Below, in pieces: positions 1 to 7,233 of a stretch of 22,909 bases of DNA. A program made the position numbers and the translations under genes. This DNA comes from DAOTUL01 sp034437435 (GTDB lineage: Bacteria > Chloroflexota > Anaerolineae > Aggregatilineales > Phototrophicaceae): positions 1-22,909 of the forward strand of contig CAYQJO010000045.1 of assembly GCA_964417785.1 (NCBI GenBank), written 5' to 3'. Every line of letters starts with the position of its first letter. Positions within the stretch are counted from its first letter, which is position 1. A model generated the notes under the pieces. It saw nothing but the letters and a program-made list of their open reading frames with translations. It searched no databases and was not told where the DNA came from.

Positions 1-311
1 TCCTGGAGCTTCTCGGCGTTGACGACCATGGAGCGGAACTTGAACATCTCGAAGGGGATGCCGTTCTGTCCCATGCGTTTCTGGCGGAAGAAGACCGGAC
101 CGGGTGAGTCGAGCTTGATGGCGGCGGCGACGAAGACCAGCACCGGCAGGACCAGTAGCAGAAGAACCAGCGAAACTGAGAAATCAAACAACCTTTTCGC
201 TACCCGCTGATTGCGGGTCATGGCTGTATCAGGATGGAAGATGCGCGATGCAGGGGCAACAATGCGCTTTGTTCTAGGTTCGACGTTGTAACGAGTCTTT
301 GTGAATTCCAT
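1..311 (-). CDS. Polyprenyl-phosphate sugar-1-phosphate transferase (bacterial sugar transferase family), partial, C-terminus beyond window edge
   Basis: The first 103 residues are visible. Enzymes of this family (WcaJ/PglC type) transfer a sugar-1-phosphate onto undecaprenyl phosphate at the cytoplasmic membrane face, starting a polysaccharide or glycoprotein glycan. A basic N-terminal stretch of about 40 residues is followed by a hydrophobic helix (about 41-65), then the hallmark SPGPVFFRQ (69-77) and KFRSM (91-95). With this start the protein has a single membrane segment, like the short PglC-type form, rather than the long form with extra N-terminal helices. The ATG at 311 is preceded by GGAGATAGGAGGAG ending 10 bases upstream, a strong ribosome site. 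It lies downstream of the adenine deaminase gene on the same strand but is separated by 242 AT-rich bases, so it is probably a separate unit. Family assignment is firm; the sugar is unknown. Confidence 0.88.
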   Translation of the reverse strand, partial: MEFTKTRYNVEPRTKRIVAPASRIFHPDTAMTRNQRVAKRLFDFSVSLVLLLLVLPVLVFVAAAIKLDSPGPVFFRQKRMGQNGIPFEMFKFRSMVVNAEKLQ

Positions 312-553
312 TTTACTGACACTCCTCCTATCTCCATTTTGACTTTAGGTGAAGAGCCTTGCGTGGACCTAACAACCTTAAATGCCACAACATAAATGTT
401 TGATAAGTTGGTTTAAGGTTTCATTTAGAGGATGTTTTGGTTTGTGATAGAAAACGTAAAATGGTGTTGATTTCGCAAGTTGCGTAATTGTGTGTAATAA
501 AAATAGCCTCAGACGCCTAACAAAATGTATGCACTCATAATAAATATGCGACG
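312..553 (-). promoter_or_regulatory. AT-rich intergenic spacer, probable leader of the sugar transferase gene
   Basis: This 242-base stretch has no credible gene and is much richer in A+T than its surroundings. It must hold the end of the purine operon transcript and the start of the sugar transferase transcript. A perfect 9-base inverted repeat (AACCTTAAA at 374-382, TTTAAGGTT at 412-420, spacer 29) lies in the transferase leader, and a smaller one, CGCAAGTTGCG, at 474-484. I found no convincing -35/-10 pair and no clear intrinsic terminator; on the minus strand a T-rich run follows only a weak, mismatched stem near 496-515. Confidence 0.4.
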
Positions 554-2269
554 CTAGACTTGCGTGGCGAATAGATTGATCGGCTCAAATGCCGCCACAT
601 CGATCAAACCGATGTCGGTGAGCTTCAGACTGGGAATCACTTCCAGGCCCATAAAGCTCATCGCCATGAAGGGATCGGCCAGTGTGCAGCCGAGCGTCTG
701 GGCCGCAGTCGTGAGTGTGTCATAGTCTCGCCGGACCTCCGGCATGGAGTCCTGGCTCATCACCCCGGCGACTGGAAGCGCTAATGTCGCCACGACACTC
801 ATGCCGTCAGCTACAGCCAGCCCGCCGCCCATCGCGACGACCGCATCAATGGCAGCGTGCAGACTCGTGTCATCGGCACCGATGGCGATGAGGTTATGGT
901 GGTCATGGGCGACCGTCCCGGCGATGGCCCCACGCTTGAGGCCGAAGCCGTGAATGAAACCCTTACCCATGTTGCCGGTGGCGCGGTGTCGCTCGACGAC
1001 CACTATTTTGAGAATGTCGCGTTCAACATCGGCGTGGACCTGGCCGTCAACGATCCGTGCGTCTTCGACTCGGCGTCTAGTGACGATCTGGTCGGGGATG
1101 TGTTCGATGACATGAATCTGGCGGCCCTGTGCCGGGACTGTGTAATCGAGGTCCTGGGTGCGGACATTGACCGTGCTGCGAATATCGATGGATCGCAGCG
1201 CAGGTGGGTCCACGATCATGCTGCCGTTCTCGGCCACCTGCTTGCCGCCGCGAAACACCATCTCGGCGTGCAAATCGTGCAGATCAGAGAACACAACGAT
1301 GTCGGCGCGATGTGCCGGTGCGATGACGCCGTGCTGGCGAAGGCCAAAATGGCGGGCGGTGTTCAATGTCCCCATACGAATCGCCGTCACCGGGTCGATC
1401 CCTTCCGCGATGGCGACGCGAACCATGTAGTCAATGGAACCGTCGTCGATCAGGCTGGCGGGTACGCGGTCATCGGTGCAGAAGCAGATGGCGGCGTGGT
1501 TTTCCGGTGTGACGAGCGGCAGCAGTGGGAGCAGATTGCGTGTAGCGGTACCCTCACGGATGAAGATTGTCATGCCCAGGCGCAGCTTCTCCCGTGCTTC
1601 CTTGACGGTTGTGCATTCGTGTTCGCTTTGAATACCGGCGGTGACGTAAGCGTTCAGCCCTTTGCCGCCAAGCTGTGGGCAGTGGCCGTCTAGTATTTGG
1701 TGTTTGAACATTTTGATCTTTGCCAGGATGGCTTCGTCGGCCTGGATAACACCGGGGTAATTCATGACTTCAGCCAGCCCCAGGACCCAGCGATTGGTGA
1801 CCAGCGATTCCAGGTCAATGGCTTCCAGACGTGCGCCGCTGGTCTCCATGTGGGTGGCCGGAACGCAGCTTGACGCCATGACAAAGATGTTCATAGGGAC
1901 GTTCTTGGCCCGTTCCAGCATGAAGCGAATGCCCTCAAGACCGAGGACGTTGGCGATTTCGTGGGGATCGATCACCGCGCTGGTGACACCATGTGGGACA
2001 ACGGCCCGTGCGAACTCTGACGGTGTGACCAGACTGCTCTCGATGTGGACGTGGGCGTCAATAAAACCGGGGCAGGCATAACGCCCATCGAGGTCGATCT
2101 CGTGTTCAGCCTCGTAACTCGGTCCCAGGGCGACGACATACGAGTCGTGGATGACGATGTCAGTCGGGTAGATTTCACCGGATACCACGTTGATCAGCCG
2201 TGCATTGCGCAGCACAAGGTGTGCCAGAGCATCTCCGCGAGCGACCGCGATACGTTCCACCAGACCCAT
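554..2269 (-). CDS. ade: Adenine deaminase
   Basis: Hydrolyses adenine to hypoxanthine plus ammonia, a purine salvage step in the cytoplasm. At 571 residues it has the usual length of bacterial and archaeal Ade, an amidohydrolase-superfamily metalloenzyme. Visible metal-site motifs are HVHIESS (73-79, two His on the first strand), the LAEVMN block (165-170), DGHCP (194-198), the GIQSEHE block (212-218) and CTDDR (264-268). The C-terminal third contains the family motif around NMGKGF and the AHDHHN segment, typical of Ade and absent from most other amidohydrolases. The ATG is preceded by AAGGAGG six bases upstream. It is the last gene of the operon, 65 bases after the second permease, so imported adenine, or adenine released from imported adenosine, would be converted at once. 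No broken motif is seen. Confidence 0.95.
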   Translation of the reverse strand: MGLVERIAVARGDALAHLVLRNARLINVVSGEIYPTDIVIHDSYVVALGPSYEAEHEIDLDGRYACPGFIDAHVHIESSLVTPSEFARAVVPHGVTSAVIDPHEIANVLGLEGIRFMLERAKNVPMNIFVMASSCVPATHMETSGARLEAIDLESLVTNRWVLGLAEVMNYPGVIQADEAILAKIKMFKHQILDGHCPQLGGKGLNAYVTAGIQSEHECTTVKEAREKLRLGMTIFIREGTATRNLLPLLPLVTPENHAAICFCTDDRVPASLIDDGSIDYMVRVAIAEGIDPVTAIRMGTLNTARHFGLRQHGVIAPAHRADIVVFSDLHDLHAEMVFRGGKQVAENGSMIVDPPALRSIDIRSTVNVRTQDLDYTVPAQGRQIHVIEHIPDQIVTRRRVEDARIVDGQVHADVERDILKIVVVERHRATGNMGKGFIHGFGLKRGAIAGTVAHDHHNLIAIGADDTSLHAAIDAVVAMGGGLAVADGMSVVATLALPVAGVMSQDSMPEVRRDYDTLTTAAQTLGCTLADPFMAMSFMGLEVIPSLKLTDIGLIDVAAFEPINLFATQV

Positions 2270-2334
2270 CTCTCATCCTCCTTGTGTGATGATTTTCACC
2301 AGCTTACAGAAAATGCGACGGGTGTGTCAAGTAA

Positions 2335-3249
2335 TCACGGATCGAAGCGGCGACCGAGGGCTTCCGGTGCGCTGGATTGCAGCACGACACGGGCGCTGCG
2401 CTGGACCCGCTGCGGCAGCAGGCGCAGCAGGCGTTCGACCACGCCGCCGCTGACCAGCACCAGTGTCAGGATCATCAGAATCCAGGGCATGGTGTTGAGC
2501 AGCACCAACGGAATGTCGATGTCGGACCGCTGGATGGTGGACGAGGCCGCCCGCAATGCAGCAAACAGATAGGCACCGAGAACCACGCGGAAGGGGTGCC
2601 AGCCGCCGAAAATGACAATCGCGAGCGCAATCCAGCCATCGCCATCCATCGGTGGATTGGCGGACCAACCGGCTTTAACGCTGAGCGAGTAAGCTGCCCC
2701 GGCCAGTCCGACCAGTGCGCCACCGGCGATGGTGTAGGCGTAGCGCAGAAAATTGACCGATTCACCGCGTGCGAAGGCGGCTTCCGGGCGCTCACCAACG
2801 GCCCTGTGTGACAATCCGGGCCGGGAATAGAACAGCCAGAACCATGTGGCGAAGACCAGGAAAAAGCTGAAATACACCATGAGGTCGTGTTCAAAGAGGA
2901 CCGGGCCAGCGACCGGGATGTCACGCAGCAGTGGGATTTCTGTTTTGGGGATGGTCAAACCCGGTTGATTGTTGTGGGGCTGGCCCAGGAACTTCGCCAG
3001 GTCGGCAGCCAGCAGCGTCAGCACGAAACCGATGGCGACCTGATCCTGGCGCAGATAGATAGAGGAGAAAGCCACGATCAATGCAATGACCGCACCGACG
3101 AGCATGGCGATGATGATTCCGGCGATGACTGTCTCAAAGGCGTTCGCAGCTACGAATCCAAACATGGCGGCCAGCAGAATACTGCCGTTCAACGACAGGT
3201 TGATGACTCCGGCCCGTTCAGTGATGGTTTCACCGATGCTGGCGATCAC
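2335..3249 (-). CDS. Nucleoside ABC transporter permease 2 (NupQ/YufQ-like), 5' end lost in assembly gap
   Basis: Second integral membrane subunit of a BMP-type nucleoside/purine ABC importer, of the branched-chain amino acid/ribose permease superfamily. About 305 residues remain. The visible part starts VIASIGETITERAGVINLSL, the conserved segment that normally follows a first helix of some 20-30 residues; that N-terminus and the start codon lie in the N run. Several hydrophobic helices follow, with the family segment GDGWIALAIVIFGGW towards the C-terminus. Frame continuity through the 100 N joins it to permease 1 as one 658-residue reading frame, but every homologous system I know has two separate proteins, and the missing pieces are exactly a C-terminus and an N-terminus. 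I therefore treat it as a separate gene. It is followed by adenine deaminase after 65 bases. Confidence 0.88.
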   Translation of the reverse strand: MIASIGETITERAGVINLSLNGSILLAAMFGFVAANAFETVIAGIIIAMLVGAVIALIVAFSSIYLRQDQVAIGFVLTLLAADLAKFLGQPHNNQPGLTIPKTEIPLLRDIPVAGPVLFEHDLMVYFSFFLVFATWFWLFYSRPGLSHRAVGERPEAAFARGESVNFLRYAYTIAGGALVGLAGAAYSLSVKAGWSANPPMDGDGWIALAIVIFGGWHPFRVVLGAYLFAALRAASSTIQRSDIDIPLVLLNTMPWILMILTLVLVSGGVVERLLRLLPQRVQRSARVVLQSSAPEALGRRFDP

Positions 3250-3349
3250 NNNNNNNNNNNNNNNNNNNNNNNNNNNNNNNNNNNNNNNNNNNNNNNNNNN
3301 NNNNNNNNNNNNNNNNNNNNNNNNNNNNNNNNNNNNNNNNNNNNNNNNN
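3250..3349. other. Assembly gap (100 N)
   Basis: Exactly 100 N, the conventional filler for a gap of unknown size. It falls between the conserved parts of the two nucleoside permeases. Comparison with the usual lengths of these proteins (about 350 and 310-320 residues) suggests that the missing DNA carries the last few dozen codons of permease 1, the gene junction and about 20-30 codons of permease 2, so the true gap is probably longer than 100 bases. Confidence 0.95.
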
Positions 3350-4293
3350 TCCAGTTGCAGCAGGACTTTGACTCGTGTGCTGCCAGCGATCATGGCGGCC
3401 AGCGCGAATGTCACCAGCGGCACCAGAATCCCCTTGAATGAAACCAGCAGCACTACCAACAGACCGAGAAATCCGATACCGCCTGTGACCAGCGGGCGCA
3501 GACTGTGATAAGTGTGCAGGACCCGATGCGCCCCGGCGAACCCGGCCAGCAGACCGCAGGCTGCGAAAGCCAGCAGCGAGACGCGCTCGGTTGGAATGCC
3601 GAGCATCAGCGCAGAGCGGTCGTTCTTACCGGTGGCTTTGAGCGCCAATCCCCAGCGGGTGCCGCGTAGTACCAGCACCACACCGATCACCGACAGCGCT
3701 GTGATCGCCAGCATCAGCGCACTCACGGGGAAATCGGATGAGATGGTGGGCAGCCATGCTGCCTGGGGAAAGGGTGGGGTGGCCTGAGCGCTGCCGCCTT
3801 CGGGGGGCTGCCACGGACCGGAAATCAAGTAAATGGCGAAGGTGTTGGCGATGGCGTTGAGCGCCACACCGCCGAAAATCTCATGGACGCCAAAGCGTGT
3901 TTTGAGGACCCCGGCCAGCAGCGCCCACAAAATACCGCCCACTCCCGCCAGAACCAGACACATCGGGATCAATATCATCTGTGGCAGGTCGACGAATTGT
4001 GCGCCCCAACTGGCGAAGACCGCACCCATGACCATCTGGCCTTCGATCCCGATGTTCCACAAACCGGCGGTGAAGGTCACAACCAACCCGGCGCTTGCCA
4101 GGGTCAGCGGTATCCAGAAGTTGAAGACGCTGCCGAGCTTGCGCGAGTCGGCAAATGCGCCGTCCCAGGCTTTCTCGAAGACTTCGACCGGGTCGCTTTC
4201 CAGCAGCAGAATGAGCAGCGCTGTCATCGCCAATGACAGGATCACCGGCACGATTAGAAGGCCGATGCGCACGGCCAGATCACGAATCTGCAT
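3350..4293 (-). CDS. Nucleoside ABC transporter permease 1 (NupP/YufP-like), 3' end lost in assembly gap
   Basis: First membrane subunit of the BMP-type nucleoside importer. About 314 residues are present. Visible are an N-terminal membrane helix, the segment TAGLWNIGIEGQMVMG that is characteristic of YufP-type permeases, and the loop KATGKNDRSALMLGIP with the following helices. The C-terminus is lost in the N run. I chose the ATG at 4293, giving MQIRDLAVRIGL, which overlaps the end of the ATPase gene by 14 bases and has a GGCGGGG stretch about 10 bases upstream. A TTG at 4311 in the same frame is possible but less likely. The overlap implies translational coupling with the ATPase. Fusion to permease 2 through the gap is judged an artefact. 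Confidence 0.9.
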
Positions 4294-5761
4294 AATCGAA
4301 TGCCCCGCCAATAAGATGACCGAGGGAATCGTGGGTCATGCGTTCCGGATGATCGACCAACAAGGTGGTTCCGGCAAAGCAGACGACGATCCGGTCGCTG
4401 TAGGTGACCAGTTCGTCCAGGTCTGCCGAACTGAAGATCAAACTGGCTCCGCGCTGGCAGCGATCCAACAACTGCTCCCATATCCAGCGAGCCGAATCAA
4501 CATCCAGACCGCGTGTAGGTTCTTCCAGGACCATCGCCAACGGTTGTTCTGGCAGCATCGCCATCAGGACACGCTGCTGGTTGCCGCCGGAGAGTGTCTC
4601 GATGGTGTCCGTTGGGCGACCATGTACATTGTAATGTGTGATGCGCTCTGTCGTCTGGCGGTGGACGCGCTCCCAGTTAATTATCAGATTTCGCTCCTGT
4701 ACCAGCGCGATATGCTCATTGAGCGTCAACCCGGCGACCAGTCCTTCTTCCAGACGTCCGGCAGCGCCGAATACGACGCCCTGGTTCATGAATTGGTGGT
4801 AGGCTTTGCCGGTCATATCGATACCGTTGACCCAGACGTGCCCATCTTCGATCCGGTGCAGCCCGGTTGCCGACCGCATAATCAGGCCCTGACCGTTGCC
4901 GTCCAACCCGGCCAGCCCGATGACCTCGCCCGCTCGCACCTGGAGGCTGAAACCATCCAACCGGATGCGGCCCTGACGTGCATGGAGTGAGTCCAGTTCC
5001 AGCACGACCGGTGCGTCACTGAAATTACGCTGCTGTCGTTCAGGAGTGGTCACGTCTTGCCCAAACATCATGCGCACCAGATCGGATTTGGTGGCCGGCA
5101 TGGTCCGCTGACCAACCAGTTGGCCGGCCCGCAGCACAATCACTTCGTCGCACAGGCTGATGACATCTTCCAGTTTGTGCGAGACCAGCAGCACCGACAT
5201 ACCCTCTGCGTGGGCCAGGTCTTTGAGGGTGCCGAACAAAATGTCTTTTTGCTCAGCGGAGATACCGGTGGTCGGTTCGTCCAGGATCAGCGTCTGAACA
5301 TTGAGTGCCAGTAAGCGTACCACCGCTAGCTGTTGACGTTGGGCAATCGAGAGGCTGCTGGCAGGACTGTTCGGGTTAAGGTCGAACCCGAAACGCTGGC
5401 TAATCTCCGCGAGTTGTCTGCGTGCTTGCCGCTTATTGGGCAGGAAGCCACTACCGGTACCGTAGATGAAATTTTCCAGCACTGTAAATGCGCCGATGTC
5501 GAGCGGGTCCTGTTGCAGCATGCCGATGCCATTTGCGATAGCAACCTCGGGTCCATCGAACGCCACCCGCCGATCATCCAGCCAGATTTCGCCCGAATCC
5601 GCCGGTTGGAAGCCGGACAGAATCTTCATCAGCGTCGATTTGCCCGCACCGTTTTCTCCCAGGATGCCGATGATACGTCCTGTGGAGAAGGTCGCGGAGA
5701 TGTCGTCGTTGGCATGGACCGGGCCAAACCGTTTGTGGATATTGCGGAGTTCAATTTTCAT
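4280..5761 (-). CDS. Nucleoside ABC transporter ATP-binding protein with two ATPase domains (NupO/YufO-like)
   Basis: Cytoplasmic energy subunit of the purine nucleoside importer, of the RbsA-like dual-domain class; 493 residues is the normal size. Domain 1 has an intact Walker A (GENGAGKST, 35-43), a signature that departs from consensus (LSIAQRQ, 137-143), Walker B (LILDEPT, 158-164) and the switch His (SHKL, His195). Domain 2 has a degenerate Walker A without the lysine (GLDGNGQG, 285-292), a perfect signature (LSGGNQQ, 390-396) and a modified Walker B (VLEEPTRGLD, 411-420). This asymmetry is usual for the family: one competent and one degenerate site. The ATG has no recognisable ribosome site; translation may depend on the binding-protein transcript upstream. 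A strong hairpin sits in the 72-base spacer before it. It overlaps permease 1 by 14 bases. Confidence 0.93.
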   Translation of the reverse strand: MKIELRNIHKRFGPVHANDDISATFSTGRIIGILGENGAGKSTLMKILSGFQPADSGEIWLDDRRVAFDGPEVAIANGIGMLQQDPLDIGAFTVLENFIYGTGSGFLPNKRQARRQLAEISQRFGFDLNPNSPASSLSIAQRQQLAVVRLLALNVQTLILDEPTTGISAEQKDILFGTLKDLAHAEGMSVLLVSHKLEDVISLCDEVIVLRAGQLVGQRTMPATKSDLVRMMFGQDVTTPERQQRNFSDAPVVLELDSLHARQGRIRLDGFSLQVRAGEVIGLAGLDGNGQGLIMRSATGLHRIEDGHVWVNGIDMTGKAYHQFMNQGVVFGAAGRLEEGLVAGLTLNEHIALVQERNLIINWERVHRQTTERITHYNVHGRPTDTIETLSGGNQQRVLMAMLPEQPLAMVLEEPTRGLDVDSARWIWEQLLDRCQRGASLIFSSADLDELVTYSDRIVVCFAGTTLLVDHPERMTHDSLGHLIGGAFDYADS

Positions 5762-5799
5762 TGGGCAAACGTCAGGTCAATCTTTGGCTGTCACGGTTG

Positions 5800-5824
5800 C
5801 CCCCTCTCCATTATGGAGAGGGGG
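5800..5824. repeat. Perfect 11-bp stem, 3-base loop hairpin between binding-protein and ATPase genes (REP-like)
   Basis: Positions 5800-5810 and 5814-5824 are perfect reverse complements (C5TCTCCA against TGGAGAG5) around the loop TTA. The stem with its flank GGTGAGGT resembles the GGAGAGGGGGTGAGG-type palindromes that are dispersed between genes in many bacteria, so it may be a REP-like repeat. It lies after the stop of the binding-protein gene on the operon transcript. No T-run follows in the operon direction, so it is more likely an mRNA-stabilising or attenuating structure than a full terminator. Confidence 0.75.
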
Positions 5825-5833
5825 TGAGGTCTG

Positions 5834-7024
5834 CTACTCGTTGGCACCCACCATGCCCTCAAGAAGCTGGGGCAGATACCAGATGTCAGTCAATTCAACG
5901 GTTTCACCTTCCTCAGCCAGGACAGTGCCGTCTTGCAGGTTAAGCGGTCCTTCCCAGAGGAAGATGGAGCCTTCGTTATCCGGGTTGGTGGCGTATTCCA
6001 CCATTTCGGCCTCGAATTCGTCAAGCTGTGTGGCAACGTCTTCGCTGATGCCTTCACCGCGAGCGAAACCGGTGATGTTGTCCTCAATGGAGTCCAGGTC
6101 GTCCCAGTTCGGCTCAACCCAATCCCATTCCTGCTCCCAGGTGCCGTCGATCACGGACTGCACCAGCGGGACATACTCGGTTCCCCAGTGATAATACGGC
6201 ACACCCAGGCAGGTCTCCGGACCCTGGCTGCATCCTTCAAGCGAGTTATAGGCCATCGAGAAGACACGCTCGTCCTCGTCAGCACGCTGGCTGGCGACAG
6301 CTACCATCTCGGTTGTGTCGATGCCCGACATCACCACGTCGAAGCCACGGTCGAAGAAAGCGTTGGATTCTTCGGTGGCATCCAGGGTCACACCGGGGAT
6401 GGGGAACCAGAAGCCGATCCAGGTGATCTCGAATTCGAGGTCCGCCGGGTCCATGCCACGATAGTTCTCCCAGCAGTATTTCGCGCCCAGGTAAACCGAC
6501 GACGATACACGGCGGGTCTCGGCGTTAATCAGCGGGCCGACATAACCGAGCTTGCCGGTCTCGGTGGTCAGCGCGGCGGCGCAGCCAGCGACCAGACGCG
6601 GCCATTCGCTCATCGCCATAATATTGCCCAGGTTATCCGGGGCCTCGCCAGTGAGTACGTCATCGCCAGAGACGTTGATAAACGTGATGTCCGGGTACTG
6701 CTGGGCGACGACGTTGGTGTCCTCTTCGAAGGCGTCTGAGGTGGTGAAGATCATCTGTGCGCCTTCTTCAACGAACAGTTCAACAACATCCGCCAGGGTG
6801 GTTTCCGGTGTATCAGCAGCGTTGAGGCTTTCGAAGTAGAGCATACGGGTGCCGGGGATGTTTTCCTCGACATAAAGGCCACCTTCGTAGTGGGCCTGGC
6901 TCCAACCTTTATCGTTATGCGGGCCGACCAGGACCATGCCGAAAACGAATTCGTCATCCTGTGCCATGACGGGTGCCAGGGCCAGCAGGATGAACACCAG
7001 TGCAAGGGACAATCTCATTTTCAT
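5834..7024 (-). CDS. BMP-family ABC transporter substrate-binding protein (purine nucleoside type)
   Basis: Extracytoplasmic receptor of the nucleoside importer, related to the basic membrane protein (PnrA/TmpC, Med/BMP) family that binds purine nucleosides. The 396 residues begin with a Sec signal peptide (hydrophobic 5-17, likely cleavage after VMA at 21, mature start QDDE). The fold signature GMVLVGPHNDKGWSQAHYEG (29-48) matches the N-terminal BMP motif, followed by GAQMIFTTSDAF and the hinge region GYVGPL. There is no lipobox cysteine, although many family members are lipoproteins. The mature protein is strongly acidic. The ATG is preceded by AAGGAG at a good distance. It is the first gene of the operon, directly after the divergent control region. 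The family is clear; the ligand (adenosine, guanosine or a free base) is inferred from the linked adenine deaminase. Confidence 0.9.
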   Translation of the reverse strand: MKMRLSLALVFILLALAPVMAQDDEFVFGMVLVGPHNDKGWSQAHYEGGLYVEENIPGTRMLYFESLNAADTPETTLADVVELFVEEGAQMIFTTSDAFEEDTNVVAQQYPDITFINVSGDDVLTGEAPDNLGNIMAMSEWPRLVAGCAAALTTETGKLGYVGPLINAETRRVSSSVYLGAKYCWENYRGMDPADLEFEITWIGFWFPIPGVTLDATEESNAFFDRGFDVVMSGIDTTEMVAVASQRADEDERVFSMAYNSLEGCSQGPETCLGVPYYHWGTEYVPLVQSVIDGTWEQEWDWVEPNWDDLDSIEDNITGFARGEGISEDVATQLDEFEAEMVEYATNPDNEGSIFLWEGPLNLQDGTVLAEEGETVELTDIWYLPQLLEGMVGANE

Positions 7025-7072
7025 GTCATTTGCTCCTTAATGTATGAACATATGGATTTTACCGACTTTCCG

Positions 7073-7078
7073 ATTGTA
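7073..7078 (-). promoter_or_regulatory. Possible -10 box for the nucleoside operon
   Basis: On the minus strand this reads TACAAT, five of six matches to the bacterial -10 consensus, about 49 bases before the ATG of the binding-protein gene. No good -35 box is present at the expected distance, so an activator or a poorly conserved -35 would be needed. A short inverted repeat GTGGA-A-TCCAC lies just upstream at 7103-7113 and could be an operator. Weak evidence. Confidence 0.3.
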
Positions 7079-7142
7079 ACGCTATCGTCCCGAATCAGAC
7101 TTGTGGAATCCACCACTATTGTTTGGGGGCATGTTGGCGAGT

Positions 7143-7171
7143 TTGACTAACTTTTGGCCCTGCGCGATAAT
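7143..7171 (+). promoter_or_regulatory. Sigma-70-like promoter for the peptidoglycan salvage operon
   Basis: TTGACT at 7143-7148 and GATAAT at 7166-7171 are separated by exactly 17 bases; each box matches the housekeeping consensus at five of six positions. Transcription would start near 7178, leaving a leader of about 56 bases before the nagZ ATG at 7234. This is the best promoter in the window and fits the first gene of the salvage operon. No binding site for a known regulator is recognisable beside it. Confidence 0.6.
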
Positions 7172-7233
7172 CGACACTAATTGGAAGACGTTGTTGAACC
7201 CACACAAGTTTGCTAAACGAAAGAGCGTTGCAG

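Noticed and set aside
496..515. Possible intrinsic terminator for the purine operon on the minus strand
   Set aside because: A T-rich run is present but the preceding stem has only three clean pairs and internal mismatches.
857..1693. Long plus-strand open frame (278 codons) opposite adenine deaminase
   Set aside because: Antisense shadow of a well-conserved gene; no ribosome site, no recognisable domain, and the opposite strand has all Ade motifs.
3833..4990. Plus-strand open frame of 385 codons across the permease and ATPase genes
   Set aside because: It spans two real genes on the other strand and shows low-complexity composition without any family motif.
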